This document shows positions 32,005-43,587 of a DNA stretch of 64,000 nucleotides, piece after piece (positions within the stretch are counted from its first letter, which is position 1; every line of letters starts with the position of its first letter). The translations under genes and the position numbers were made by a program. The notes below the pieces were generated by a model that worked only from the letters and a program-made list of their open reading frames with translations, made no database searches and was not told the origin of the DNA. The stretch spans positions 124,001 through 188,000 of the forward strand of contig JARWMV010000252.1 in the NCBI GenBank assembly GCA_030998015.1, in the 5' to 3' direction. The stretch comes from Ceratorhiza oryzae-sativae. Taxonomy: Eukaryota; Basidiomycota; Agaricomycetes; Cantharellales; Ceratobasidiaceae.

Positions 32005-32825
32005 GAATTCGGTTGTGGTATTATACGGCAGTCAGATTAGTTGATTGGGATTGGGTCTAAGGGCGATGCCTCGTGTTGGCGCTCAGCCGTGAGGTTTCAT
32101 CCGCGGTAGGATTGTTGGCGCCAGCGCCGGGATCAATTACGGGCTGAACTCGAGGACCAGGAGCATTGTCCAGAAAAGCACAACGATCAGGGTAATATTT
32201 GCGGAGCCAGTTCAACCACATACGTCTTTGATTAATTCTCGGGACGCTTCGGCCCGCCGCTTACTTGAGGTAGCCCAAGAAGGCGCCGAATACATCCTAG
32301 AACGTATGCATGGTTCAGCTGAGTCAGTAATTGAACCAGTTCGCTGAATGCCTGCTATATGCGGATCTACATATCACAGTTCTCTTCACCGGGTTATTTT
32401 CTCTTCTCTGCTGTTGAACCATTTTTTGTATTGTGCACAAGAATCGATTTCTGTAGAGGAGACATGGACCTTACACCTGTACAGTCTAGCCTAGCCCAGG
32501 AACTCATTTTCAGACCTGTCTTACGTCCCGTCGACACGGGGACACCAATGGAAAACTAGAAAAATTTATCCCGGGATTGAAGGGTCCCTCGGTGGCGAAA
32601 CAACGACAATCCCTGCGGCTTTTCTCCTGCTGAAACAGCCCATGCTCACAAGCGCACAACATGCTTGTGAGTGATACGTGTCATTTTGAAAAGTCAAAAG
32701 TGATCAAATTGCTTGTCGTCACCATTCCCGATAACAGGTATCACTCAGGAGCGCAGGTGTTGTTGCTGACCTTGTGAGTCCGCACAAAGTGTACACGCCC
32801 GTCGAGCGTAAATGAACGGCTTCCC
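32005..32825. other. Region between two NACHT genes
   Basis: Holds the promoter side of the upstream receptor. No coding sequence is recognised, and no WD40 repeats follow the second NACHT relic, which ends at its right border. Confidence 0.45.
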
Positions 32826-34506
32826 GGCGTGCTGAGCAAGCGTGCACACTTTGCGAGACTGATACTCATCGAGCTGAACTTGGAGTAGGGGTAAATTTCA
32901 ATGTCGGACTGACCAGACAGCTTTCGACTTCATGCAGGTGGTGCAGCGATCGGCTACGAGCTCTGAAAGATGATACTTTGGTCAAAAAGGCGCCGTCCGG
33001 ACGGCATGTGACGAATAACTTGATCGGCAACTCGTCAGCGAACTGCAAAAGCGCATATAGAATTCGCATGATGTCCTTACGATCGTTTCACTTGTCTATA
33101 GCATCAATAACTACCACCCCTCGGGCAGTATGCAGTATATCCTTGATGTGCATCAAAGGATCTTACACAAGCTTCTCGAACTTTGCTATTAGCTCGAGAT
33201 CAACGGACTCTGGATCAGATTTCGGCGCTTGGAACAGTGCCCCCTTGTACGGTGAGCATAATTGAGACAGCTGGTAGCCTATGGTGGGAACGATACGAGC
33301 GATATCTCCGCTTCGGGGGTAGATCTCGAGCAGGAGAGGCTAGCCGCAAGTTGGCCAGATGAACGCAGCGCCTCACAAAAGCTATCAACAATCGTTTTCT
33401 TGCCTGTTGCCGCCATGTCATCCATCCAGTAGACCTTCGCTGCGTTTGGGCTGTTTGCCGATTCTCGGAGCTCCCGGAGGATCGTCTCTCGCGTGCCTTG
33501 GGTGCATGTAGTGTGGCGGAGCTGTGAGCCCGCACGCGAGTTATGCCGGGCTGCACCTACCAGCTTAAGACGCTGCAGCATGACACCCTGCAACATGTTG
33601 ACTTAGGGCCCGGACTCTTATCGATCCCAATGCATGTTCTCACATACGAGTGTCGCTTGGTATGTTCAAGCGCTCCTGCGCTACATCTCGAATTGCCATA
33701 GCTAAACTCCAATTTGTCATTGCTAGGCTGTGAGTACTGAGGGTCTTTATTTGTGACCTACGAACACGAGTGAGTCATATGTGATCCAGCTGCGCATATA
33801 CTGCGCATACACACACTTGACTCGATCAATGACTCGTTCACATTCTAGACTATTCCAGTACATACATGAATCTTCTACATCAGCTATGTTGATTTCCGTG
33901 TCACTATTATGCTTACCTGATGGTTTCTTCGAGTCTATCGCTTACGGGCCATCCACTTGTTTTTGAGGAGACTCGATAGTCTTTGCGATGTCTGATGCCA
34001 CCTACCAGAATCCTCCTGATTCCTCAAGGCCAGGTAAATCAGTGTATAGATTCATTTTTCGACATAACATACTTACTGGTGCCTCCTCGAAGCACTCCTG
34101 GATCGTTCCCATAGCGCTTTGAATAGCAGGCGCGAGTTCCAAGGTGCTGCGGAAGACCACCAGCGATGCTCTAGCTACGCTGCAGGCAACGTCTTCGAGC
34201 TTCGTACCGCTAGACGAGCCCTGAAGTACATTATTGGAATCAATTATAGGCTTTGAAGGGACAAGGGTAGTGCAATCCAGCGGCTCTTTTCAGGAGCCCC
34301 CAGTAGATTTGGCGGAGTATGAACGGACGAGGTGAGGGTGTTGTATGATGTTCCGTCGGGTTAGCGTCAAATGCTCGAGTTTCATCAGATGTGTACATAT
34401 AGTTCATTTCCGGATCCAAAGCGGATGGAGTAGCGGGATCAGGGCTAGAATCAGATATGTCCAAGAGCGAGTTGTGGACTCCGGCCGTAGGTTGAATAGG
34501 GGCCAA
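32826..34506 (-). pseudogene. Second NACHT receptor relic, no WD40 part
   Basis: A paralogue of the neighbouring receptor. The N-terminal piece at 34506 (MAPIQPTAGVHNSLLD) and the helical segment near 34090-34225 (KLEDVACSVARASLVVF) parallel LKDVALISAKSSLIAL of the first gene. The NACHT start reads AAKVYWMDDMAATGKKTI (near 33390-33430), so Walker A has lost the second Gly (MAATGKK versus MAGTGKT). Further on, ADELPIKLFVTCRPDGAFLTKVSS matches ADKLPIKFFVTCRLDAALLIKVSS of the first copy. Pieces lie in different frames with stops between them. No continuous product is possible. Confidence 0.75.
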
Positions 34507-35202
34507 ATTAGGGTACGTGAACTAGCCAGGACCCCGTAAAACCGCCACCCAGTTTGGGTTGTTTAACACCTCAGAACGCTACTATTCATTTTATATCTTT
34601 ACATTGCGGTTATTTATAATGCCACCGCACAAATGTCGGGTTTAAAACCTGGTTTTAAGGGGCCAAAAAAGGGGAGGGCGGTCTCGGGTCATGGTTAATT
34701 CCCGCACTCTTGGCCAAATGTGCTTGCGCGGGGAATCTTTGATTGCTTGGACATTGTCCGCAGATGCTGATGCATGCGCCGCTGGTACGGGTAACTAACA
34801 GTCCTGGGGTACAAGATTGGTGTCAGACATTGACATAGTGGGAGAACGCGCTAGCATGTTGACGTCCCTCTCCAACTGCCCGAGTTTGAGGGGGTAGATG
34901 ATTTGGATCTAAACTTGTGTGTGATTCTTCGAAATGGTTTTAGAAACCTTTCGATCTTGGATTTATCTGTTAGTCCGATATTCGTTGCAGTACGCGGTCG
35001 CCTTCGTCAGTTAGGGATAGGGGAGCAAATGACGCCTCGTGATGACGCTCATTTCTGTCCCCCCCATCCGCGGGGGTGCGAATAGCGCCAGAGTCTGCTA
35101 AAACGTGGTGGCTCCACAGATGTGATTAGCTAGGAAAGACCCATCTTAATACACTCGCCCTGCACCACTAGCCCACCGCCAAGCTCAGAATCTAAGCAGA
35201 AT
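34507..35202. other. Intergenic, no gene recognised
   Basis: Upstream flank of the second NACHT relic and promoter of the rightward HAD gene. A CG-rich stretch near 34650-34830 shows no open frame of note. Confidence 0.4.
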
Positions 35203-36123
35203 ATGAGTGAACTACCAAGCACCTTGCCTAGTTCTCTTCGCCAGGTTCGTGGTTTAGTCTTCGACCTGTTTGGCACAAGCCTCGACTGGTATACGCCACT
35301 CATTTCGGCGTTACATTCCACCTATCCGGAAGTCTTGTCGGATGAATGGACCGAGTTTGCGTTTGCGTGGAGAACTGCATTTTTGGTGCAAACAGCAACC
35401 GAAGGACGTCGTGGCTCGTTCAAGCCGGCTATACAACTCTATTCCGATGCGCTCGACGATGTGTTGAAGCGCCAGGGCAAAGCGGAAGAGGTCGCCTCGA
35501 GGTGGACAAAAGGAGAGCGAGAGGAGATATCCAAGGCGTGGAGCCATATGATTCCGTTCAAGGACACCGTCGCTGGCGTGGATTTGCTGAGGCAGACGCT
35601 TCCAGTGTACGTCCTGAAATTGATCCTGTTGTAATGCATTGACCCGAGTCGGACTAAATAGCATAGGGTTGTCAAATGGTTCTGCTACAGCACTCGTTCC
35701 AATGGTACGTGGTTCTCGGCTAATGAGTTGGAATGCAATTGCGATCAAGTTGCTACAGTGCAAGTCGGCAGGACTCAAATTCGACCTGTTGTTGACTTCA
35801 GACCTCATTGGAACATATAAGCCGTCGCCTACAATGTACCAAAGCGCAATCAAAGCTTTGAGCCTCAAGCCTGAGGAAGTCGCTATGGTTGCAGCGCATG
35901 AGTGGGATCTCAGAGCTGCACGAGAGGCGTAAGTCGATACTTGTGATGCTGGCGAAATAACCCTATTGAACTTCTAGGTAACAGTGGCATGAAGACGATT
36001 TATGTTGAACGGTGGACCGAAGACAGATCTATCAATCGCGATTCTCTGCGTGACAAGTTTGACTTGTACATCAACGAAGGTGGGATCGTTGAGCTGGCTC
36101 GTCGATTCGGGGCTGTTGCGTAA
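35203..36123 (+). CDS. Haloacid dehalogenase-like (type II) hydrolase
   Basis: HAD-superfamily enzyme of the 2-haloacid dehalogenase type. Motif I is VFDLFGTSLDW (nucleophile Asp in DLFGT), motif II is GLSNGSA (Ser/Asn), and motif III with acid residues appears as TYKPSPTMY and MVAAHEWDLRAARE (HxxDLRAA is typical of the family). Four exons: introns begin at 35608 (phase 2, rejoining as LPVIGLSNG), after VPM, and after LRAARE (acceptor TAACAG, rejoining as EAGMKTIYVER). The product of about 240 residues has the family length. The stop is at 36121-36123. It is convergent with the leftward copper transporter, 144 bp away. Real substrates in fungi are generally unknown. Confidence 0.88.
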
Positions 36124-36267
36124 ACCAGCTGATTGCATCAAGATGAAACGAGATGCCAGCTGGCTTCACCCATAGCGCAGCCCCCAAACTTTAAAGAATG
36201 GATAAATTGCCAAATGATAAATCGCTATGGTACATATAAAGCCTGAAACGGAGCATTGCCAAGAAAC

Positions 36268-37215
36268 TCACTTCCCTCTCATGATCTCCCTCACCCGGTT
36301 CCGCCCGTTCCCAGTCCCTACATCAGTATTCTCGGGGATTTGAAAGGCCACCCGGCGTGGTGATGCACGGTACGTAGCCGAGAGTAATTCAGGATCGGGC
36401 GGGCTGGAACTACGCCTCGGGAGCTGAATGTGGAACTGGGAGGTATCTTCTGCCCGCGAATTGCGGGGGGCGGGTGTAAATGGAAAGAGAGTGGATGGGG
36501 GGTCTGTGTACGGGTCGTTTTCTATTTCAGAAGAACTACGAAGTGGGTAGTACGCTTCACTGCAACCACAGAGGGTGTTAAAGAAAAGAGGAGCAACGTA
36601 AATTAGGTTAGTGGGTAAAACAGAAAATAGCCATTACAAAACCCGTACCTTGGAGTATGAGATGCCTTTGCTTCTTGGAATTCGATGAAGAATTGGCCAA
36701 TGGCAAGAAAGGTGACAACGGCGAGTATGAGGCTGAATGAATAGTTGGTCTGTTGTCGTGCTGGCCTCTCGTACGCACTCACCCAAAATGGAAGCTCATA
36801 GCAACGAGCATGTATATCCTGCGAAAACATCTCAAAAATTGCCGGAGTGTTAGAGAATCAATCACTTACAGACGCTCTAGTGTAACTGTCCAATACATCG
36901 CCGTTCTCCAAAGTGACACGGTCAACGGGGTTTTCCGTTGAATTGGCGTCCACTTGATGGAAATTAAATACGTTAAAAAGCTGAATTAGAGTTGTCAGAA
37001 CTGTTATTGGTTCGAATTGACAAGGGTGTGTACCGTTCGCTCAGGCAAATCGCCCCGATGATGAGACAAGACGCAACAAACGTCGGCCACGACGTGATAC
37101 GCAACGACGAAGTCATAAAAGCAGATCCGTCAAAACCGAGATGAAATAGAATTCCTGACGCTGGCTCGTTGTCGGGAATCCGCATCGTGTCTCGTCCGCC
37201 GATATGTGCTTCCAT
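36268..37215 (-). CDS. CTR-family copper transporter
   Basis: Three membrane segments in the usual CTR order. TM1 is ITSWPTFVASCLIIGAICL after an N-terminal MRIPDNEPASGILFHLGF. TM2 includes IYMLVAMSFHFG, whose M-x3-M (MLVAM) matches the copper-gating motif. TM3 is LILAVVTFLAIGQFFIEF, where the usual GxxxG is not clean. Exons join as SER|FLTYLISIKW, ERL|IYMLVAM and HFG|LILAVV, plus a final exon with a polar tail ending in REIMRGK. The N-terminus is short and poor in Met, so it may be a vacuolar or low-affinity type. The start at 37215 is the first ATG in frame. Confidence 0.75.
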
Positions 37216-39717
37216 GGTGATCTCAGGTGATATTTCCTAAGCAAGGAGTGGAGGCTCCACTATTCGAGTGAAAAACGAAGTAGGCAGAGAGAGTGAGAAT
37301 TCGAAGTGGTAAGGGATTCAAGCGGTTATTATATGGTCGGATTGTGGAAACTCGGTCGCCTGCAACCACGCGTCGGTAGGTAGCGAAGGGAAGAACGGAT
37401 AGCAACCTTGACGCCTATGAATTTGCAATGGCCCTTGACTGACTGCGCCCAGGGTCCATCCACAGCCACCCCAGTTTCAGCGTACCCGGATGGCTTGTGC
37501 TCGAGCATCATTGCTATTTCCATAACATAATGCTCCCAATGTCTATCTCCCTGGCGACATATTCGCTTTAATATTTCTAGGGCTCGGGTCACGAGAAACA
37601 TCCATTGAATATACCATCGATCCAAAGCGGGCACGCACCAGATGTATTGCCCCGCGGAAGAACCTACTTCACTTGCTCTGGTAGCTCCATTCGATACGCT
37701 GTTCTAGCACACGCTCAGAAATGAAACATGCTCTAAAACCCGTATGCAAAAATCCCAATCAATGATTATTGCGCTACAGGCCTAACTTCGACCAGGATTT
37801 GGAGTATCAGATAAACCTACGACTAAGCTTGACTCTGCTTGTTGGCAGCCCATACAACCCTTTAGAAACCAGGCTCACGAATTCTACTTATTTGTTTGTT
37901 ATATTGTCTGCAACGTCTGGTCCTATGATCTCAAACTTTGAGGTCCCCGAATGCGTCCTGAGAACTTGACGACCTTGTTCAGGAAGAACTACCCCTAGCA
38001 ATAGCCTTCTCTTCAATGGTTTAATCGTCAATATCAACTCATGTTTTGACACTGGATCTACAGAGCAATAAAGCCATCTCAGAGAATAACAACATCCCCT
38101 AATTCGTTTGATTTCGGTATGCTGAGGGTTACGAACGATTCTCTGTTCATGTGGACGTCCGCTCTCTGTGGTTGAAACCCCATTATAAAACGAACGCAAC
38201 CGCACATCTCAGCAAGCTCGGTTATCTCATCTTTGTGTAGACTCCTCCTGAAATATATGTATTCAAGTCGGGGCATAAGGGAAAAGGCACTTAAACGCGT
38301 CACGAAACGACCCTTCCTACGGATATATTGAGAGTGTTGATGGCTGAAAGCTGTGCTCAAGGCTTGATACTCGGGGCTACCAGTCAAACAGCTTGGGCGT
38401 TCAAATCATGAAATTGATCCCAGACTAGGAACGTGAGAGTGGGACAACCTTCAGGGCTTCAATAATCACAGCGTTCCTTGCATACATAACTCTGTCTGGA
38501 AGAACGGTTCAAATCGGAGTAGTAGATGGGATGCTTAAATTGAGAAAAAATCGGAGCTTCCGCACAAGGATTCTCTAAATATGGCATTCATTTCACAGCT
38601 CGAGCAGTAGCTTCATAGCAAAAACCAACGACCACAGTTTACTATTGACGTAACCAGTGCTCAACGTAATGAGCTACCCACTCCTACCCTAATCGCTATA
38701 ACTCAAGAATATGCATTCGGCTATGAGTCGACCCGGTGCTCCCACGAACTTCAGAGTTCGTGCCTGGACGACGATCATCCCCCCTGGGTTTTCGTTATCG
38801 GATGATATCTAGTGCACAAACGGCACGCTCGGGTCTACAGCCTGGGGTCCGGTTTCTCGCTCGTTTACAATGTGAGAAACTCTACGCGGCTAAGTATATA
38901 ACAGGAGATGCCAGCTAAACGTACGCATGCCAGGCCAGGAGACCGCCAAAGATTGTGTGATCCCTCTGGAGACAAATTCACCATTACGGCACCACAACTT
39001 GAGCCCAAACTCAGTACCATGTACCTTCCAACCTTACTACGACTTGACCCATTCAACGCAAGACCGCCAAGCAGCGCGAGAACGTCTGAAAGCACCACGA
39101 ACCTTCGCACTTGAGGATTCTCTTCCAGGCTTGTGAACGTGAGGAACAAACTGGCCGAAAGGTGCACGACCGATGCTCCGTCGAGCTTATTAGATTGACG
39201 TCCCATCAATACCCACGTCAAAAATGGTCTCGAGCGCAGAGCACATGCAAGACGATCATGTCTACGCCGATCTCAATTCAGTTCATCAGCCTTTAGGGTT
39301 GAGCAGAACACGATATTCACACCATGTTCTCGAAATCCGGCAGGGGGCCGGCGGCATGACGTTCCTGATAAGGTTTACGAGGGCACGCAGATCAAAGGCC
39401 AGTCCTGGTTCTACTCCATGGGCAAAGGGATGGAGCTGCCGGGTAGCATGAATGCAAACAAAGACCGCTCCGCCCATAAACGGCCAGCGTCGATCGTCAC
39501 TCCCGATCCACGTGAAAGAAGCAATACGTCACACATGATATCATATGCAATATGTAAATCCCTATACAAGATGAAAAAAGGAAATCGAATTGAAGTAGAA
39601 ATGCAAAAGCGGAAAAGAAAACATGAATCATACAGAGCAATCAATAAGTCAAGATATCCTACACAATAGCGCATTTTTGAAGATCATATCAATAAAGTCC
39701 TAAACAAGCGGAGCACG
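37216..39717. other. 2.5-kb stretch with unassigned open frames
   Basis: Two minus-strand pieces look coding but could not be joined. One near 37329-37700 reads ALDRWYIQWMFLVTRALEIL, HWEHYVMEIAMMLEHK and GPWAQSVKGHCKFIG. The other, near 37888-38387, reads FSLMPRLEYIYFRRSLHKDE and VSKHELILTIKPLKRRLLL. The second resembles the C-terminal region of fungal F-box proteins in flavour only. From 38400 to 39717 nothing is recognisable. They may be relics or parts of one fast-evolving gene. Confidence 0.3.
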
Positions 39718-42172
39718 TCATTGATGCTGCTCCACATGCTCGAGTAATGGAGATGACGAATTGAGGTGTCGTAACCTCGGCATGGACGACTCGTGTTCAG
39801 CGGGGGGTGCAGATGGTTTGGGAAGATCGGATTCAGGTGTTGGCTCGTCTCCTTCTAGGGGAGGCGCAGACGGAGCTAGTGGAGCTGATGGAATGAACTC
39901 TGGGGGACTCGATGGACCGAATTCTGGAGCAGACGGGGTGAGGTCTTCTGGTGGTGCAGACGGGGAAAAATCAGCCGACGTCGCGGAGGGTCGGAATTCC
40001 TCCGGAGGCGCTGAAGGACCCAATTCGTCAAGAGGCGCCAAAGGACCGAGTTCCTCGGGCGGCGCCGACGGACCCATCGTCCCCTCAGCCGAGCAAGCTC
40101 TTCCCTCCAGATACCCCGGTAGACTCATATCGGCCTCTACATATCGCGCCACAGGTCCCGAGCCGGTCTTTTCCGGGGGTGCGGGGATAACGCTCTCATC
40201 CTCCCGGGGCAAGACACGAGTTTGGCTGTCGGGCGGTGGGGGGAATACCTGAGGTTGCGAGGATTCGCCTAAAGGTTCTGCCTCGACACCAGGAGCCCCA
40301 AAGACGTCTTCCTCGCGTGGTACGGCACCTGCACCTAGTCCATCCTCGGGTTCGGCCTCGGGTGCACCCCTCATCTCCCTCAGCCTCTCCAACACCTGCT
40401 TGTCATCGGTCGCGACATGTGCCGTTATGCATCGTTCTTGCCCTCCTTCCTCTGACGCAAACGCATACGCATCCAGCGCTGTCCAGTTCCTGGCCTGCAC
40501 TTCTCGAGCCTCCTCTCTCCGAATCCCTTCCCTCGGTTCTTCTACATCCGTCTCCTCTCGCATCGGCATTTTCCCTCTCCGAACCTCTGTCATCCCTTCT
40601 CCGCGTCGGTATGCTGGGGGTAGACCGGATCCGTACTCGTAGGCAGGCTCATCGCTTGGTGTCGCATCTGGGTGGGCGTCGTGCGACGTCGACGGAGTTG
40701 GGCTTGTATCCGTCGACGAGCCAGGCTGGGAGCCGCCGGTGCCTGATCCAGACATGGACGAATATGTAGGTACCGTTGGTGTAACATTTACGGCAGCGGC
40801 TTGATCTGGGTCCACGTTTGTGATAACCACGGTAGGGGGCCGAGGTTCATCCCGAGACGTGCGTGATTGGACTGGAGATGGTGGCCGACTGCTCGTGTGC
40901 GAACGAACTGGATCATCGTTGCCGTGCTCGTTTATGTCTGCAGGAACGTCGAGCCCGCCTATAAATAGATCCCGAATCAGTCACACGCAAGGGTTGGGCA
41001 ACAAGAATAAGCTGGACAAAAATAAGACGACTACTCACGTCGTTGGCCTTTGCCCATCTTCCGACGCATGCCCATGCGTGCCTGAACACGCCAGACTGCG
41101 CTCCGTCGAGCCCAGGATTTGACACGCTCCTCGAGTGCGGTTCGCTCGGCCACCTCACGCATGTCCTCCGCCTCCTGTTGACCGTGTTCAGCATCTGTCG
41201 GGGACATGTCATCGTTGGTGGATTGTCGAGTAAGCCGCCGTCGGAGTTCAGAGTTGTGCTTCGATGCCCGAAGTGCTCGGCCAACCCGTGCGGAAAGACT
41301 CTTGCTGGCCGCCTTTTCTCGTAGGCTAGGCTGTGTGGCTGCATCATCGTCGTGTTGATCCGCAGCACGGGCACGTTGTTCCTTTTTCCTTCGTCGTTTT
41401 CTCCGTTGTGCACGTCGGTAAACAAGAGCCCCGATGAGAAAGCCGATCATGAGAGCGATGACGACAGCAAAGGAGATGACAATAGGTATGCGGTAAATGC
41501 CAGAGTTGCGGTAGTCTGGGTCACTCCAGCCGGTGGGTAACGAAGACTCGATGGCGAGAAGACTGGGAATGGTAGAGCGTGTTGCAGTGGCAGTTGCGGA
41601 GGGTATGGTTGATGTCGCAGACTGTGTTGTTGTCGGCAACGGGTCGTCTGAGATGTCCACCGTTGTCGTATGCTTTTGAAAAAATACTGAGTTCAGCCGA
41701 TCGTCGGACACGACATGAAACTCACCGGCCCGAATCGTTTTCCATGGAGTTCCCAATAATCGTCGAGGACCCAGGCACCGGCGTCGTCCTGCTTTGCAGC
41801 AGCAGCACGGGCACTGGGGTCGTACCTAAACTTGATGGACAGGCCAGCGGCAACGAGGTCGTCGACCTCGACGTTCTGGGGTGCAAACCAGCCGGTCGAG
41901 GGGTCGTCGGGAGCCTGGCCAGCATCGGTCACCCTGCGCTCGAGCGCGGGGTATAGAAACGCCAGGTCGGGGCGCGGCGCGGGTGCGGGTGCGGGTGCGG
42001 CAAGGGCGGGTGCGGCGAGGCTGGCGGCGAGGAACAGAGCGGGGGCGGTGCGGTTCCACGTCGAGGGACCGGCGATGGTCGCCGTGTGATGGGCCGTTGT
42101 CGCTGCGGGGCGTGTGGATGGGCCTGCGCTGTGGCAGCTGCAGCGGTCTGGACAGGGATAGCGGGAGCGCAT
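39718..42172 (-). CDS. Type I membrane protein with PPxY and seven PSAP motifs in the tail
   Basis: Three exons. The N-terminus (ATG 42172) has a polar leader, a signal-like hydrophobic run (APALFLAASLAAPALAAPA) and an ectodomain of about 110 residues (FRYDPSA, WVLDDYWELHGKRFGP). A Ser/Thr-rich stalk precedes one membrane segment (IPIVISFAVVIALMIGFLIG), immediately followed by an Arg/Lys block (RRAQRRKRRRKK), which sets the C-terminus in the cytosol. The long acidic, Pro-rich tail contains LPPAY (codons 40620-40609) and seven PSAP motifs between about 40075 and 39800 in a repeat of the form GPSAPPEE. PPxY is the ligand of Rsp5/Nedd4 WW domains, and P(S/T)AP of the ESCRT-I UEV domain, so an adaptor for ubiquitination and vacuolar sorting is inferred. 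Introns join as FGP|HTTTVDIS and QR|RGLDVPAD. Confidence 0.75.
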
Positions 42173-43587
42173 TCCCGCCAAGTCTGGTCGTTGCTTGGCC
42201 AGGGGGGATTTGGGTCTTTCCAGGCCTCCGCTGCTCTATTCCTGGCTTCCGTCGCTATCCGGATTGATTCCGGCCACCACGTGCACACATATCTTCCTCC
42301 CCGACTCCTCCTCCTCGCCACCTCTCCGCCATCGTCTCTCCCACCGTGGGCATCGCAGCGCGCATGTCGTCCGGCCCACTCGGACGTCCCGGCGCTTCTC
42401 ACGCGCACGCGACCCAGTCACCCCCAGTCACCCACTCCCCCTCGGCAAAGGTTCGGCAGCCCGAATTGGCCGCTGCCAAAAATTACCTATGTTTACCGCC
42501 TGGCGTTGTATCTCGGTGTATTTCTATCTTTATGCTATAGCCGTGCGTCCGTTGTGCTGTTTGCCCGAGCCATGATTGGTCCAGGATCGCACACCACGCG
42601 GCTTGATATCTAAATACACTTTATGCCACCTGGCTTCGTATTCGGACCATGTGCAGACCCTGCCTGACTCAGTCTTAGATGATCCACCCACTGGCGAGAT
42701 CTCCGCCCACGCACACTCGGCGCATCCACCTTCTATCTCCGGCAACACACCTTCCCTCTGCAGTTCGCGCTCCACCGGGCTCAAAATCCGCATGCCTTCC
42801 GTACCCACCCCCTCGTTCATGTGTGATCCCCGGCGGCCCAGCAGTCAGCCGACCAACAGCCCATGGCCTATCTCGGCTCGACTCCCGTTTGGACACGGGC
42901 GTTTACCGGCCGGCGCCACGGCTCAACCATTGTTGCGTTCGCGACAGGTAGCAATGTTTATGTCCGCGGAAATGCCTATGCCCGCCTTCGTGAGTGGAGC
43001 TGAACACTTTTCAGCATCTATCGGTTGGGTCCAACATTGCTTCGTGGCGGCTTGTCCTTTCACCTGTCTTGCTGCGATGCTATAAATAGAATTTCAGTGC
43101 ACAATACGCCTTTTGGTTCCGCAGTTGCGACAATTGGGCTTTGCTTCGCGAGTGCCGCGGTTTGATGCAACAGACGCGCTTGCGAGTCGCCGATAGCAAA
43201 TATACACATGCTTGTCGCGATGCCTGGTAGAGGTTCAACAGCCTCGATTGGCGTTGTGTAAAGTTTCAACTTGGTGATACCAGGGGGTTCTCCCCTCCTA
43301 GAGAGGCTGGTAGTATAGTAATAGAACAATCGCAAGTGCATTGAGGATCAACGGCAATCATGGCGCAACTATAGCCGAGTTACCTCCTCACCCACAAAGC
43401 ATTCTGGATGAACATGTATGATTGACCATACTATACACGGTCGACCATGAATGATCAACGCCATCGCGTGGTCTTTATGTCATGAGTGAGCGCGTGTATG
43501 CACCTTTATAACTAAACCAAAGCGAGTGAAAAACTGCTACCGTTTTCTCTCAGCCCTACAACCGGCATCTTTTTACATACATTGAAA
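42173..43587. other. Intergenic, no gene recognised
   Basis: Open frames up to 175 codons occur on both strands (e.g. 42576-43085 plus), but codon pattern and composition are unconvincing. Probably the divergent promoter region between the membrane-protein gene and the next rightward gene. Confidence 0.4.

Noticed and set aside
39761..40252. 163-codon Gly/Ser-rich plus-strand frame
   Set aside because: It is the mirror of the PSAP repeat on the minus strand, where signal, membrane segment and splice sites support the gene.
42576..43085. 169-codon plus-strand frame
   Set aside because: No ATG context, domain or codon bias; it lies in the probable promoter region between two divergent genes.
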